DNA of 64,000 nt from Petasospora fabianii (lineage: Eukaryota > Ascomycota > Saccharomycetes > Phaffomycetales > Wickerhamomycetaceae): positions 930,001 through 994,000 of the forward strand of contig CP048717.1 of the NCBI GenBank assembly GCA_022641835.1. Direction: 5' to 3'. The notes under the pieces were generated by a model. The model searched no databases, was not told the DNA's origin, and saw only the letters and a program-made list of their open reading frames with translations. A program made the translations under genes and the position numbers. Shown here piece by piece: positions 42,601-54,042 of this stretch; within the stretch, counting starts at the first letter, position 1, and each line of letters begins with the position of its first letter.

Positions 42601-45600
42601 ATGAGGTGTTGGCAGCATCCAAATATTTTTGAGCTTCAGCAGGCATGTCATAGTCTGAGAAGTAGTAGGCCAACTGTAAGTGGAGAGTGGAGAGATCAAC
42701 TGGGTGATTTTTACCCTGAAGATACAAACCGTAGATCTCAAGATACAACGTCAACATTAGAGAGTCTGTTGCTTGGAAAGCGGAGAGTGGAGCATCAGCA
42801 ATCATGAACAGGATATAACCAGGAATGAAGGCGCCACTGTCAAGTAGCAACTGGCCAAACAAGGATAGGAATTTCAACAGACAAGCGGGCTCGTTAGTGA
42901 TTACAGCGGCTGCAATTGATTTCCAGTGAGATAGAGCCCAAGTTCTCTTCTGTGTATCAGTGGCAAAGATCTGCATGACACTCTCAACATCGCCAGTGAG
43001 AATTCTGAACAAGAGGGGCAAGAGGTGATCCTCATCACCCTTGAACTCACGGCACAAAAATTTGTCGACCATCTCGAACCATGACTCCTTGCTGATGATG
43101 CTCGAAATCAATAAAGCAAGAGCCATTTCATCATTACTTACGGCCAAGTTCAACGCCTCCTCCTTCTGGCCACTGGAGATGAGAGAAACCAAATGTCTCT
43201 TACTGATAGGAGCTCTTGGAAGCCTGTTTACATGCTCATTAAATGAAGCTGGAACACTCTCTCTGTAATTGACATCACCACCTAAGTTGAACGGAGTAGG
43301 GTCTTTGGCGAGTTTGTGCTTCAACAACTGTAAGATCAACAGCTCATCGCCGCTGGATCTGGAGTCAAACCTGTTGACAACTTTCTGGATCTGATTGTCG
43401 AGGAACCTCTCAGCGGAAGCAGTGTTTTTCCTCGAGACATTCTGGAAGTCCTTCAAAGCCTCATCAACCAAAACTTCTGTAGTCTTAACAACCTGGATGC
43501 CTTGAGAGCCACCATAAGCAGAAGGAGGAATGAAGTAAGCCACCTTGGAGCCAGAACCCCAGGAGAACAACGGGAACTGTCTTCTCATGAGCTGTTCTGG
43601 ATCGCTTTGCTGAGGAGCACCTAGCTGCTGTGAGACATACCCCTGCTGGTAAGTCTGTGCAGGGGCTGGAGCGTAGACCGATGATGGAGCATAAGAGCTC
43701 TGTGCAGCTTGCTTCACTGGTGGAGCAGCAAATGACGGTTGAGGTGGAGCACCAAACCGAGCTTGTTCCTCCTCAACTCTCTTCTGGTTGAGCTTGTGGG
43801 CACTGTATGGGTCATACTGAGTAGCAGACGTACTGGCTTGTCTTCTGTGGTTGATCGGAGCGTATTTGGTGGAACTTGGGGTCACAGTCGGCTGACTTGG
43901 AGACAAAAGCACGGATCCGGCAGCAGGTTGCACAAGGTTTCCAGAAGTGTTGATGGCAGGCAGAGCACCCTGAGCACCTGGATGGGTGTTGGCAACAGGC
44001 CCAGTCAATGGGACAGCCTCAGCGTATGGATTCTTGCTATCAATGAGATGAGACAGCTGTGGTTGAGGTGACTGAGCAACTGGGATAGTAGCTGAGGCAC
44101 TTGGGTTAGATGGCTGTCTGAGGTGGCCCTTTGGTGTAGCGCCCATACCCAAACCAACAGATGGAGCAGCAGGAGCATACTTCGATGCATGAGGTTGACC
44201 AGGTGTTGGCAGAGATGGAGAAGCAAAGCTGTTTCCAACTGGCTGATTAGGCATGCGTACCTGTTGCGGTGGAGCATAGATGTTGGCCTGAGCTGGTGCA
44301 GCCTGCTGAGCCGCTGGCGGAGCATATGGGTTTGGTGGTGCTTGTGAAGCTACTGGTGCTTGTGGGGTTACCTGACTTTGGAAAGCTGGGCTTGGTACCA
44401 ATGGAGAGTGAGCACTCACCACGGAGCCGGAGCGCGGCGCACCCAGTGAAATGGATGGAGATCTGGATGAGCCCGTTGGAGGTACAGATGGTCGTTGCTG
44501 TTGAGCAGATGGCTGACCCATGGCATGTGGTACATTCAATACAGGGCTTGAAGAGGCGGTAGAGGCAGGGGCCCTCGCCTTCTTTGGAACAATCTGAGGC
44601 AATGGTAACTCTTCAAAGAAGGATGACTGTTTCTTCTTGATGGTAGGAGGTGGACCAGAAGCTGTTGTAGAAGAAGGACCGTACCTTGGAACAGTCGGAG
44701 CAGTTGGTGCACGGAATGGCTGTGATGTAGCATTTTGAGCAGGACTAACAACAGCAGGCACGGGTTGGCCGCCTGGAACAGGGACCGCACCAGCTGCCTG
44801 AGAACCCACGAGAGGAGACTGGGCAGTATTGGTAGCTGGGGCATATGGGTTCTTCGGAGGAAGAACCGGTGGAGCAGGTGAACCTGGAGGCTGTGACACA
44901 GTTCTGCCTGGAATACCAACTGGTGGTGTCACTGCACGGGCAGACGCCTGGTATTGTTGGTTCAATTGAGCAGTGGACTGTGCCTTGGCTGGTCTGTGGA
45001 TTGGCTTCTGAGGCATGAAGTCCATTGGGAAGTCGTATGCATCAGATTTTTGCTTCTTCTGGTTCAACTTTGCAATATCAAGATGATGTTGTGACTGCTG
45101 GGTAGTAGGTGCTGGACCAAAACCGTTCGATGGTGCGCCAAACTGTGGATGGTACTGGTTGGCAGATGAAAACTGACCATGACCGTGTATAGGTTGGGGC
45201 TGCGCTGGCTGGTACTTTTGTTGAATAGGAGCAGGTGATGGTGCTGATTGCGTTTGAGCTGGTGATGCACTGGACTCTGCAATCTCATCCTCAAGAAGCT
45301 CTTCTTCAAGCAAGTCATCATCAAGAGCAAGGAATGCAAACTTGTCGGCTTTCTTTGCCACTGGTGCCTCTTCAACAGTTTTATCTGGCTGTGAGATCAT
45401 AGATGCAAAGTCATTGGCTTCGCTAGCACCAAAGAGATCGCTCGACTCGGACTGTGGTGCAGCCTCATGAGGAACTGGGGGTTCATCTCGAGCAGCAGCA
45501 GTTTCTGTGAGATCGAGAGCCGGCTCGTCGTCCAGATCAAGTTTGGCGAATCTCGAGAGAGTATCATTCACGGCTGCTTCAGCAACTGGCTCAGCAACTG

Positions 45601-46948
45601 GTTCAGCAACTGGTTCAGAGGTTGGCTCGGATGATTCCCATGGAAGCGGAGCAGATGGCTCTGTAGATGCAAAGGGGTCTGTGGGTTCATCTCCAGCACC
45701 TGCTGTAGCTGTTAGATCGAGAGCCGGCTCGTCGTCCAAATCAAGTTTAGCGAATCTCGAGAGTGTATCATTGACGGCTGGTTCTGCAACTGGTTCTACA
45801 ACTGGTTCAGAGGTTGGCTCCGAAGATTCCCATGGAAGCGGAGCAGATGGCTCTGTAGATGCAAATGGGTCAGTAGATACCTCCTCAGTAGCCGCTGACG
45901 TAGTCTCAGGTTCATTGTTACCCAAAAGTGATCCCTTGGATGCAGAAGTTTTATCATCTTCTGGTAGTGTTGACTCAATGGCATCCTCGGACAGAGGCTT
46001 GACAGTCGGTTGTTTGGCATCTGGAACCTCAACAATCTCGTGTGGCACAGATTGATCATCGGATAATGGCAGCTGTTCAGTCTGTGCGAGGGCTTCCGGG
46101 TCTGATGCTTTTTCTTCAGCAGTATCCCATGGAATAGCTTCTGATGTAGTCACTGAGCCAAATAGGTCATCTGTGGATTGCTGTGGTGCTGGGTGTGGCG
46201 TTGCATCTGCTGAAGCAGACTCATTCGTTGAAGGCTCTATTGTTAAATGAGGCAATTGCTCAGACACACCTTCATTTTCCAGACCACGAGCACTCTCCGA
46301 AACATTTGATGATTCATTGATAACGGAAACGGGCTCAACAACAGGAGCTGGTTGGTCCCAAGGAAGGTTATCATCTCCTGCAGTACCAAACAATGAGGTC
46401 TCAGTGGAGACTGGTTCCTCGACGCTTGCTTCAGTAGTAACCGGAACTTCTGGGGCCTGAGATGGTTCTGAAATAGCCTCTTCGGTAGGCGAGGCATTGA
46501 TCACTGCTGGTGTTGCAGTTTCAAATATCTCTGCCTCGGTGATAGACGTAGCTTGATCCTGCGGCACAGATTCTGGCTCGGATGGGACAATAGCGGAATC
46601 TTGTGAGGCAGATGGAATGTCGGTTTCGAGCTCGTTAGCTTCGTTCTTAACAGATGTTACATCTGGAACTGGGGACTCTTCAATTGGAGAAGCTGAGGAC
46701 TGAGTGACGGATGACAAGAGTTCATGGTCCTGAGACTGATTGTCTTTAATAGTTTCGGTAGAGTTGAGCGCATCTGGATCGAGGGCAGCATCCTGTGCCT
46801 TCTGAGCAGCTTTCTTGGCTTTCTGTCTCTCCTTTTTCTTCTTATTCTTGTTCTTCTTAGCAGCGGATGCCGTGACAGCTGGCGAGAGCACCGCTGGCGG
46901 CTCTGTCGTCTGTTCGTGTGGAGACGTGTGATCTTCCTGCTCGGACAT
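39602..46948 (-). CDS. SEC16: COPII assembly scaffold Sec16
   Basis: This very large protein (2448 residues from ATG 46948; 2195 in S. cerevisiae) organises ER exit sites and stabilises the COPII coat through Sec23, Sec24, Sec13 and Sar1. The acidic, repetitive N-terminal region contains PWE/PWD motifs. The central conserved domain is at about 1124-1503, beginning FPLFSWGSGSKVAYF and being helical (ACE1-like, Sec13 binding). A Pro/Ser-rich stretch follows, then the conserved C-terminal block SGWFGWLKKGDDKG at about 2299 that binds Sec23. The terminal segment has RRKKKGGRGYVNVMN. A tandem duplication lies in the N-terminal part. No breaks are seen. Confidence 0.95.
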   Translation of the reverse strand: MSEQEDHTSPHEQTTEPPAVLSPAVTASAAKKNKNKKKKERQKAKKAAQKAQDAALDPDALNSTETIKDNQSQDHELLSSVTQSSASPIEESPVPDVTSVKNEANELETDIPSASQDSAIVPSEPESVPQDQATSITEAEIFETATPAVINASPTEEAISEPSQAPEVPVTTEASVEEPVSTETSLFGTAGDDNLPWDQPAPVVEPVSVINESSNVSESARGLENEGVSEQLPHLTIEPSTNESASADATPHPAPQQSTDDLFGSVTTSEAIPWDTAEEKASDPEALAQTEQLPLSDDQSVPHEIVEVPDAKQPTVKPLSEDAIESTLPEDDKTSASKGSLLGNNEPETTSAATEEVSTDPFASTEPSAPLPWESSEPTSEPVVEPVAEPAVNDTLSRFAKLDLDDEPALDLTATAGAGDEPTDPFASTEPSAPLPWESSEPTSEPVAEPVAEPVAEAAVNDTLSRFAKLDLDDEPALDLTETAAARDEPPVPHEAAPQSESSDLFGASEANDFASMISQPDKTVEEAPVAKKADKFAFLALDDDLLEEELLEDEIAESSASPAQTQSAPSPAPIQQKYQPAQPQPIHGHGQFSSANQYHPQFGAPSNGFGPAPTTQQSQHHLDIAKLNQKKQKSDAYDFPMDFMPQKPIHRPAKAQSTAQLNQQYQASARAVTPPVGIPGRTVSQPPGSPAPPVLPPKNPYAPATNTAQSPLVGSQAAGAVPVPGGQPVPAVVSPAQNATSQPFRAPTAPTVPRYGPSSTTASGPPPTIKKKQSSFFEELPLPQIVPKKARAPASTASSSPVLNVPHAMGQPSAQQQRPSVPPTGSSRSPSISLGAPRSGSVVSAHSPLVPSPAFQSQVTPQAPVASQAPPNPYAPPAAQQAAPAQANIYAPPQQVRMPNQPVGNSFASPSLPTPGQPHASKYAPAAPSVGLGMGATPKGHLRQPSNPSASATIPVAQSPQPQLSHLIDSKNPYAEAVPLTGPVANTHPGAQGALPAINTSGNLVQPAAGSVLLSPSQPTVTPSSTKYAPINHRRQASTSATQYDPYSAHKLNQKRVEEEQARFGAPPQPSFAAPPVKQAAQSSYAPSSVYAPAPAQTYQQGYVSQQLGAPQQSDPEQLMRRQFPLFSWGSGSKVAYFIPPSAYGGSQGIQVVKTTEVLVDEALKDFQNVSRKNTASAERFLDNQIQKVVNRFDSRSSGDELLILQLLKHKLAKDPTPFNLGGDVNYRESVPASFNEHVNRLPRAPISKRHLVSLISSGQKEEALNLAVSNDEMALALLISSIISKESWFEMVDKFLCREFKGDEDHLLPLLFRILTGDVESVMQIFATDTQKRTWALSHWKSIAAAVITNEPACLLKFLSLFGQLLLDSGAFIPGYILFMIADAPLSAFQATDSLMLTLYLEIYGLYLQGKNHPVDLSTLHLQLAYYFSDYDMPAEAQKYLDAANTSFKTFKRADPRFVSCTKFLSERLSGATVDAGWFAKPKLDRVWGTLDKGLNKFISGDEIQSDSKDGALFSRFSPSISRSSSYVSVSGANTSVNPEFQSFARPLGPSHRGSSYDPGNSAAPGAAPAYPVSAAASARGTSLNSFGGSHQGYAPAQHPSNKSVTSSPAPTGVNASPLPKSKYAPSAAEPQVRRPSAQFHTGGYDHQNGNDHSASHSGSPHMNMPLPVFNGSSDQLNMKPSSTSSASAVGLKDPACAPAVNQIVTPNASSTSIAPPKSGTPPKSPAKAPLPSAGPPKTGAPPMAGAPPKVAGPPRAGPPKNGAPRSGRATPSFGIDDLLTQDKPKPKASQVQKPVSLPQDASVESLVSETFSAPTPAANTDSSPAAPVASASEINQPATTEVAESSAVAESALSQDQSAAHDIVDYVPPVADAGINHLTGDHTVGATVDSNAEAVSETVDEVVSPSSPETLQEDLATGTDTHGVQFGGESEASQSQDAPNLEDGDFDGSAFDPETPHNGDQSQTQSEMGSVNASPYVVPDRGSDESVTEEHDVPQDLQDKVWESREHSKQTPAAVNPYAPIAHPSPSVPSINGGPRSSKKSSAAGRFTPKSYTPSTESSPVVPTIDENVDFYSMGGYQAGYQASGPTAPQADSAPSKSTSEIEQPKRQSITDSSAISPVQSPVTPSYQPPKLSQPSGSVHNPYEPKTSSYVPPQNAYAPSPQKSYVPSSQNTYSPQKGNFGPYQPGTAGDSSSRNSSFGASQYVVSPEESKFAPLPSGTAGSSVSGYEPPSMKKTAYEPPKVHTITSIAENDETYDDFVEDEDSDDEDGASNAVAQKPVKEDKKPEQQKQKQKDTGGSGWFGWLKKGDDKGPTVHRAKLGEESSFVYDEKLKRWVNKNAAPEENEAIARPPPPPIIKKKPSTIGKPRSGSVSDSLSPVSGGPVSATPSLSSASGGPPRPAGGPPKPSLANASDLDSLLSAGGSTRRKKKGGRGYVNVMNTMTEKK
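45481..45877 (-). repeat. Tandem duplication inside SEC16 (2 copies, period 204 bp)
   Basis: Copy A is at 45481-45684 and copy B at about 45685-45877. Most bases match and the reading frame is kept (68 residues; copy B lacks 12 bp). Each encodes DPFASTEPSAPLPWESSEP, then VNDTLSRFAKLDLDDEPALDL. Within copy A a 12-bp unit coding (S/A)EPV is itself repeated. Confidence 0.9.
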
Positions 46949-48539
<1,591 letters not shown>

Positions 48540-48564
48540 GTTGAGGGGTCATTTACAGTTATTA

Positions 48565-48792
48565 TCAGTTGTTGAATTCATCCCCATAAAGGAAAACTCG
48601 TGTCCTCTTGTGTAGAACAGTGACCCTCCTAACATTTTCAAGAAGGGGTTTAGCCGCATCTCTTGAAGCTGTGCCTCGGTTATCAACATTGATCCGATCA
48701 AAATTACAGGTTTTTAGATGTTCTTCCCATTTGTGACATTGTGTTTTTACAGCATGAACCTTCAAAAACATGCAGAATGAAGCTGGAGTCAT
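48565..48792 (-). CDS. Small ORF of unknown function with one CX9C motif
   Basis: An ATG-started 75-codon frame lies between the MNN9 and eEF1B-gamma 3' ends. It contains Cys8, Cys19 and Cys29; the last two form CX9C (CHKWEEHLKTC). Twin-CX9C mitochondrial proteins need two such motifs, so this resemblance is incomplete. I do not recognise it, and a chance frame is the more likely reading. Confidence 0.2.
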   Translation of the reverse strand: MTPASFCMFLKVHAVKTQCHKWEEHLKTCNFDRINVDNRGTASRDAAKPLLENVRRVTVLHKRTRVFLYGDEFNN

Positions 48793-48966
48793 ATCGACCA
48801 GTTTCAGTTGGGGAAGTCAAAGGTTAAGAGGCAAGATGTAAGCATACAATGTTCACATGTTACAGGGAATCACATTGAATGAGATTTTTAACGACAACTA
48901 CAATTCGCAAATCTTTTCGGAAACGACATAAAACATTGAATTTAGAGACATCACAGTAATCCCAGA

Positions 48967-50476
48967 TTACTTGAAGACCTTACCGTCAGCAACCTCTCTA
49001 ACCTCACCGTTGATGCTCAATGGCTTGTCCCAAGCGAAGACATCCTCAACAAAGGTCTTGTCCTCTGGCTTGGAAGCATCCAACTGCTTGAACTCGTAAG
49101 ACTCCCAGTCTGGAGCAACGTCGAAGGCTGGCTCGTGTTTGTCACCTCTGACGAGGAAGACAGCGACGATACCGTTGTTGTTGTTCTCACCGTAGACGAT
49201 ACCAGAACCGAACAAGTACTTGGTAGAAGCGGAAAGACGGTTGAAGAAACCACCGAGCAAGTTGTTGGACATGAAAGTCAAAGTCAACTCGTCGTTGTAT
49301 TTGTAGTCAACTCTCCACAAGGACCACTCAGTTGGGTCGTAGTGCTCCCAGAACCATGGAAGAGCAGTCTCTCTGGTCTCCTCGTTGGAGTACTTTCTCT
49401 TCCACTCGTCCAAGTCGAACTTGGTGGCCTTACCAAGCAACTCCAATGGGTGCTTTGGCTTCTTGACCTCAGCGTCTGGAGCTGGGGCAGCAGCCTCAGC
49501 AGCCTTCTTTGGAGCGGCAGCAGCCTTTGGCTGCTCCTTCTTCTCCTTCTTTGGTGGAGTGTACTCGACTGGCTTCTCAATGAACTTGGTGTCCTTGATA
49601 GCCTCCAAAGCTGGGTGCTGGATGACAGTCTTGAACCATCTGACAATAGATGGGTGGGCAGATCTCCACTGCTTACCCCACAAGTAGTCGAAACCTCTGA
49701 CGGCACAGGTAGCAACGAACAAGTCAGCAAGAGTCAATCTCTCACCGGCAAGGTAGGTGTACTCAGATAGTCTCTTCTCAATAACAGAGGCAATCTGGTC
49801 AACAGCAGCGTTGGCGTCGGTGACCTGCTTCTTGTTGAATGGAGCCTTACCGATAACTGGCTTGAAAGCAGCAGCAATCTGTGGCAAAAGCTCAGAGGTA
49901 GCAAGAGACATCCATCTGATGATCTGGTGGTAGACGAGGTCGTTCTTACCGAGCAAAGACTTGTCCTCAGAGAGGGAGATGACTGTACAAGAATGTTAGT
50001 GGATGTTCCATTGAACAAATTGAACTGACACGTGGTTCAATGACCCAAAATTCTGATCCATTGGTAATCTTCAGAATAAAACTTCTCGACATAATGTGTT
50101 AAGACAGGGATAACTGTTTAAAAAATAATGGAGTATCATCATTGCAACTGGATTAGAGTTTCTTGGATCAATTGATTCACCTTCACAACTGAGATGGAGG
50201 GCGGACAAACGCACACCACTCATTTTAGAAGGCATTCACGAGTCAGTAACTAGCAATTGGGTAAAGAAAAAACTCACGGTGCAAGTTGACGGCAATGGCC
50301 TCAGTCAACTTGTAGCCCTTTGGACCAACAAAAGCTGGGAACTTGCCCAATGGGAAAGCCTTCTCGTAAGCAGCATCCTTCTCGGCGATGGTGACATCCA
50401 AATTAAGAGCCTTGACGAGACCCTGTGGCAAAATGCATCTGGCGAATGGACCGCCGTAAAGAGTACCCTGAGACAT
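48967..50476 (-). CDS. TEF4: Translation elongation factor eEF1B gamma, one intron
   Basis: Exon 1 is 50476-50278 (MSQGTLYGGPFARC..), the 295-bp intron 50277-49983 (GTGAGT, ACTAAC, CAG) and exon 2 49982-48967, giving 404 residues. The splice reads AVNLH-LISLSEDKS. The protein has a glutathione-transferase-like N-terminal half (thioredoxin fold to about 75, helical part to about 200), a Lys/Ala/Pro linker, and the C-terminal EF1G domain starting HPLELLGKATKFDLDEWKRKYSNEET. It is the gamma subunit of the GDP/GTP exchange complex for eEF1A. S. cerevisiae has two copies, TEF4 and CAM1; TEF4 is chosen because it has an intron carrying snR38, as seen here. Confidence 0.95.
50066..50148 (-). ncRNA. 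snR38: Box C/D snoRNA, snR38-like, in the eEF1B-gamma intron
   Basis: On the minus strand, box C ATGATGA (50142-50136) and box D CTGA (50074-50071) lie 61 bases apart inside the intron. Between them CAGTTATCCCTGT (50116-50104) is perfectly complementary to 13 bases of the 25S rRNA peptidyl-transferase loop (ACAGGGAUAACUG). It ends directly before a degenerate D' box CTTA. The D'+5 rule points to the second G of GGG, which is yeast G2815, the known target of snR38. snR38 is intronic in yeast TEF4. TAATC/GATTA outside the boxes could form the closing stem. Exact ends are estimates. Confidence 0.85.
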
Positions 50477-50816
50477 TGTAAAAGAGTAGTAAAGAGACAG
50501 AAAGGAGAAAAGGGCGAGAAGAGAAGAAAGAGCCACAGGTGGGTTTTGCTGAAAATTTTTAGGTCGCGGGCGATAGACGATTTTTTTGAAAGATGTCCGG
50601 GTTTTTAAGCTGTACACGTGACTTTCCGCAAAATGGCGAAAGAGGGCACCATCTGCGCCAAATTGGCGCGCGTTCCTGCGCATTCTGAAACCGCGCGAGG
50701 GAAATTCGTGATGTTTCACAAAACGCAAAACGCGCCTCAAACGAGAATAACTCTTTAAACCACCCTCCATTCTTCTTATCACCATCGTTTCTTTGGTGAG
50801 TTCCATTTAGTGAGCA
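50477..50816. promoter_or_regulatory. Divergent promoter of eEF1B gamma and the unknown 427-residue gene
   Basis: It contains GATGTCCGGGTTT at 50592-50604, related to the GGTGTCCGGGTG motif, and a CACGTGAC E-box near 50626. The purine-rich run next to the eEF1B-gamma start is its pyrimidine-rich leader on the minus strand. Confidence 0.45.
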
Positions 50817-52100
50817 ATGTCTGCAACAGAGCCTGCTTCAACCGCTCCGAATATGCCTGCAGAGAAGGAGAAAAAGAGACCAAGACCCTTGGATCTTAAC
50901 CGTTCAAACTTGACCCCCGGTGATGGAGACAAGGCCATGAGCGAGTTCGCTATCAAATGTGTCAGTCCAGGACTTCCACCACTCAGCGCTAAGATGAGAT
51001 CCACTGTGTTGATGTCCAAGACTATTGAGGCACAACAGCGCCACATAATTGCTCAAAGAATAGCAGCTACGACTCCTGGCGAACGAGAGAATGATAAGAC
51101 CGGGGGGGAGAATGACGATGTCTCCGTGACCCCATCCACATCGGGCCTGACAAATCATATGGAGGACCTTTCAATCCCTTCATCAGTCACATCTAACAAA
51201 CGTCTCAAACGTGATAAGGTACCCTCCCCGCTCAATCTAGGATTGGCCAATGGCGCACCAAGACCACTTATCAAGTCCGCACCAATCTACAATGTTCGTC
51301 CCCAGCATTTCACACCATCTACGGCAAGGCGTGCTACATTTAGAAAAGGGCCACCAACTGCCGGTCCGGGTCTTTCATCACATCGTGCTCCACCTGGGGT
51401 ACAAATTCGTGGAAGACCAATGATGACTCCACTGACACCACACGACAGCACACTTCTCGGAAGACAGATGCCAACCTCCGCATACCCATACCCTCGTCCA
51501 CAGACTTCTACAGTGGCTCATTTCGGCCGTCGTGCTGTGCCAAAGACAGCAACTACTCTTAGAAATCCATCATCATACCGAACTGGTCCACCGATCACAC
51601 ACCAACAAATGGCACGTTATCAACAACAGCTCGCATACCAACAACACCAATGGGCCAAGTTTAAGCAATACCAAGATACACAGAAAGTGAGTCATGTGAC
51701 TGATGTCTTCCAAGGGGAAGGGACAAGATTCGCTCCATTGGAGGCCCAGCCACTCAGTGCTCAGAGAAACTTTTTTGACCTAGAAAGTGGTCCTATCAGA
51801 CCACAAGTTATCTCTGCTGGTAAGAGAAACAAGAAAAAGGATAGAATCACTGAGGAGTCCGGGGATGAAAATGTGAATGATGATGACGATGGCGATGATA
51901 AAGATGACCCAGAAAGTGCTGCAATTGAAGAAGATGCCGAAGTCGGTACTACTTTGCAGTTTGATGGGAAAGTTTCTGGTGCTTTAAAACTTGGGAACAA
52001 TATCTTCAAGTTTGATCTAGAGAGATATGGATCTACGGACAAAGAGAGATTCCTGAAGCACTGTGCTGCCGCTTGGGACCAATTTGCTAAGATTCCATAA
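50817..52100 (+). CDS. Protein of unknown function (427 residues)
   Basis: I do not recognise this gene. The ATG at 50817 opens a basic, Pro-rich N-terminus with KKRPRPLDLNRSNLTPGD. Next comes a compact-looking block, SPGLPPLSAKMRSTVLMSKTIEAQQRHIIAQR (about 50-82), which looks like a conserved helical motif. The middle is disordered, with Arg/Pro-rich and Gln-rich stretches, then an acidic run (NDDDDGDDKDD) at about 353-365. The last 45 residues (TLQFDGKVSGALKLGNNIFKFDLERYG..FLKHCAAAWDQF) look folded and are likely a second conserved module. No membrane segment or signal peptide is seen. It is probably nuclear or cytosolic. No function is assigned. Confidence 0.85.
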   Translation: MSATEPASTAPNMPAEKEKKRPRPLDLNRSNLTPGDGDKAMSEFAIKCVSPGLPPLSAKMRSTVLMSKTIEAQQRHIIAQRIAATTPGERENDKTGGENDDVSVTPSTSGLTNHMEDLSIPSSVTSNKRLKRDKVPSPLNLGLANGAPRPLIKSAPIYNVRPQHFTPSTARRATFRKGPPTAGPGLSSHRAPPGVQIRGRPMMTPLTPHDSTLLGRQMPTSAYPYPRPQTSTVAHFGRRAVPKTATTLRNPSSYRTGPPITHQQMARYQQQLAYQQHQWAKFKQYQDTQKVSHVTDVFQGEGTRFAPLEAQPLSAQRNFFDLESGPIRPQVISAGKRNKKKDRITEESGDENVNDDDDGDDKDDPESAAIEEDAEVGTTLQFDGKVSGALKLGNNIFKFDLERYGSTDKERFLKHCAAAWDQFAKIP

Positions 52101-52383
52101 GGCCGATAATTCCACAACATGAGGTCATACCTTGAACGTTTCTGTATAATGTAATCTACGGGATGTAAAAGTGTCCTATCTATTGTAACCTCTATCATGA
52201 GTACTCTATAAGCTACGCCACTTCGTTCTTACAATTCCAGCTGAGGCGATTTCATAATTAGTGTGTGAACCGACGTCGTGTGATTAGATCACTCTATATA
52301 AGACGTAAAACAATGCAAATCAAATAAATAACCAACGGTCAAACCTACCCCAGCTAGACCAGCAATAACCCGAGCCCCTAAAA

Positions 52384-54042
52384 TCACAATGTCTTGGACA
52401 TGAATGGTCCGTCGAGCTCATAACCGAGTCTTGCATAGTAGTTTCTGACACCAACACCACTGATCACACTGATCTTCTTGGAACCATGCTCCTCTCTAGC
52501 AATTCTCTCTGCCTCTTCCATCAAAAGTGTACCGAAACCTTGATGCTGGAACTTTCTTGGATCCCTAGAGTGCAAAGGCACAACAGAGCCATAAACGTGC
52601 AACTCTCTAACGATAGAGGTAGGTTGTGACTTGAACTCCTTTCTGTATGTGTGCTTCTTGGAGGCCTTTCTCAGACGCAAGAGACCAATGAGGATGTCCT
52701 GTTTCGGATCCTCATAAGACAAAAATGTCTCCCAGCCACCATTGGCATAGTAGTCTCTTCTAATAAGCTCAACTTGGTCAGGCTGAACCTTATGATGTAC
52801 CTCCTGGATTCCAACTTCTCTTGTTCTGACATCACGACACTTGGTACCGAAGTCTTTCATTCTGGCAAGGGCCAACTCTCTAAGGTTACCGTTCTCGACA
52901 CCAGAGGACACAAGTGGCATTGGAATATCTCTCTGAACTCTGTAAATTCTTGTCCATGGTGGAACCATAGCCAAAATTCTTGCAACAAGGTCAATCAGAG
53001 CATTGGCGTTGTATGATTTGTATCTCCCTGTCTTCCATAATTCGTAAAGACCAGTACCTCTGATAACCAAAGTTGGATAAATCTTCAATCCATCTGTTCT
53101 GAAATCAGGGTTCTCAAAGTATTCCCTAAACTGAGCCAAGTCTCTCTCCATGCCAACGTTAGGCAAATCTGGCATCATATGACTGACAATTTTGTATCCA
53201 GTATCCTTTGCAACAGCAAACGTCTCACACACAGACTTGACTGTGTGACCTCTGTTTGTATCTCTTGCAACATCTTCAAACACACTCTGCACACCAATCT
53301 CCAATCTCGTACACCCATAACGTAGCATATCATCCAAATGCGTTCTTGTACAGTAATCTGGTCTCGTTTCGATCGTGATACCAACACACTTGGTCAAGGA
53401 CTGCTGCGAGTACTTGATGGCCTGATCAAGATCCTTACCGTTGTAACCCGACAACGCATTGTGCAGCTGTGTGATAAAGTCCTCACGATACTCCTTATCC
53501 AAAGACATGAAGGTACCACCCATGACGATGTATTCCACCTTATCGACGGAGTGACCGAGCTGCTTTAATTGCTCAATACGGCCTCTGGCCTGCTCGTAGG
53601 GATCATAACGTGCTCTGATGGCTCTCATGGATGTTGGTTCGTAACCTGTGTAAGACTGTGTGGAGTATTCGAAATCAGAATCTGGACCACCTGGACAGTA
53701 GACACAGATGTTTCCTGTGAAGGAGATGTGTGGACATCTGTGTGGTTTGGACATGACGGCAACGACACCGACACCGGATGCTGTACGCACGGGCTTGGCT
53801 TTAAGCTTTGGAAGCAAATACTTCTTGTATTGGTCTGGAATTGCATTGATGACATCTGTGAGACGTGGCTGAGCCTTAAGTTTATACTTCTTGGAGTTCT
53901 TGGTGATCAGACCGTTGAGGTTGATCTCTTTAGAAGTCTTGAGGGAGTCGATGAGCTCAAGCGTGATATCGGCGCAACACTGGAGGAAGCGCTCCTTTTC
54001 CGGAGCAAGTTTTGGCTTACTCTTCACAACACCGACAGCCAT
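52384..54042 (-). CDS. ELP3: Elongator catalytic subunit Elp3
   Basis: This 552-residue protein (557 in S. cerevisiae) is the catalytic subunit of Elongator, which adds cm5 side chains to wobble uridine in tRNA using acetyl-CoA. The radical-SAM domain has Cys103, Cys113 and Cys116 ([14 protein letters not shown]) for the 4Fe-4S cluster, then [24 protein letters not shown]. The C-terminal GNAT domain (about 400-550) has [21 protein letters not shown] for acetyl-CoA binding and ends [18 protein letters not shown]. The ATG at 54042 matches the family start. It is very highly conserved and nothing is missing. Confidence 0.98.
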   Translation of the reverse strand: MAVGVVKSKPKLAPEKERFLQCCADITLELIDSLKTSKEINLNGLITKNSKKYKLKAQPRLTDVINAIPDQYKKYLLPKLKAKPVRTASGVGVVAVMSKPHRCPHISFTGNICVYCPGGPDSDFEYSTQSYTGYEPTSMRAIRARYDPYEQARGRIEQLKQLGHSVDKVEYIVMGGTFMSLDKEYREDFITQLHNALSGYNGKDLDQAIKYSQQSLTKCVGITIETRPDYCTRTHLDDMLRYGCTRLEIGVQSVFEDVARDTNRGHTVKSVCETFAVAKDTGYKIVSHMMPDLPNVGMERDLAQFREYFENPDFRTDGLKIYPTLVIRGTGLYELWKTGRYKSYNANALIDLVARILAMVPPWTRIYRVQRDIPMPLVSSGVENGNLRELALARMKDFGTKCRDVRTREVGIQEVHHKVQPDQVELIRRDYYANGGWETFLSYEDPKQDILIGLLRLRKASKKHTYRKEFKSQPTSIVRELHVYGSVVPLHSRDPRKFQHQGFGTLLMEEAERIAREEHGSKKISVISGVGVRNYYARLGYELDGPFMSKTL

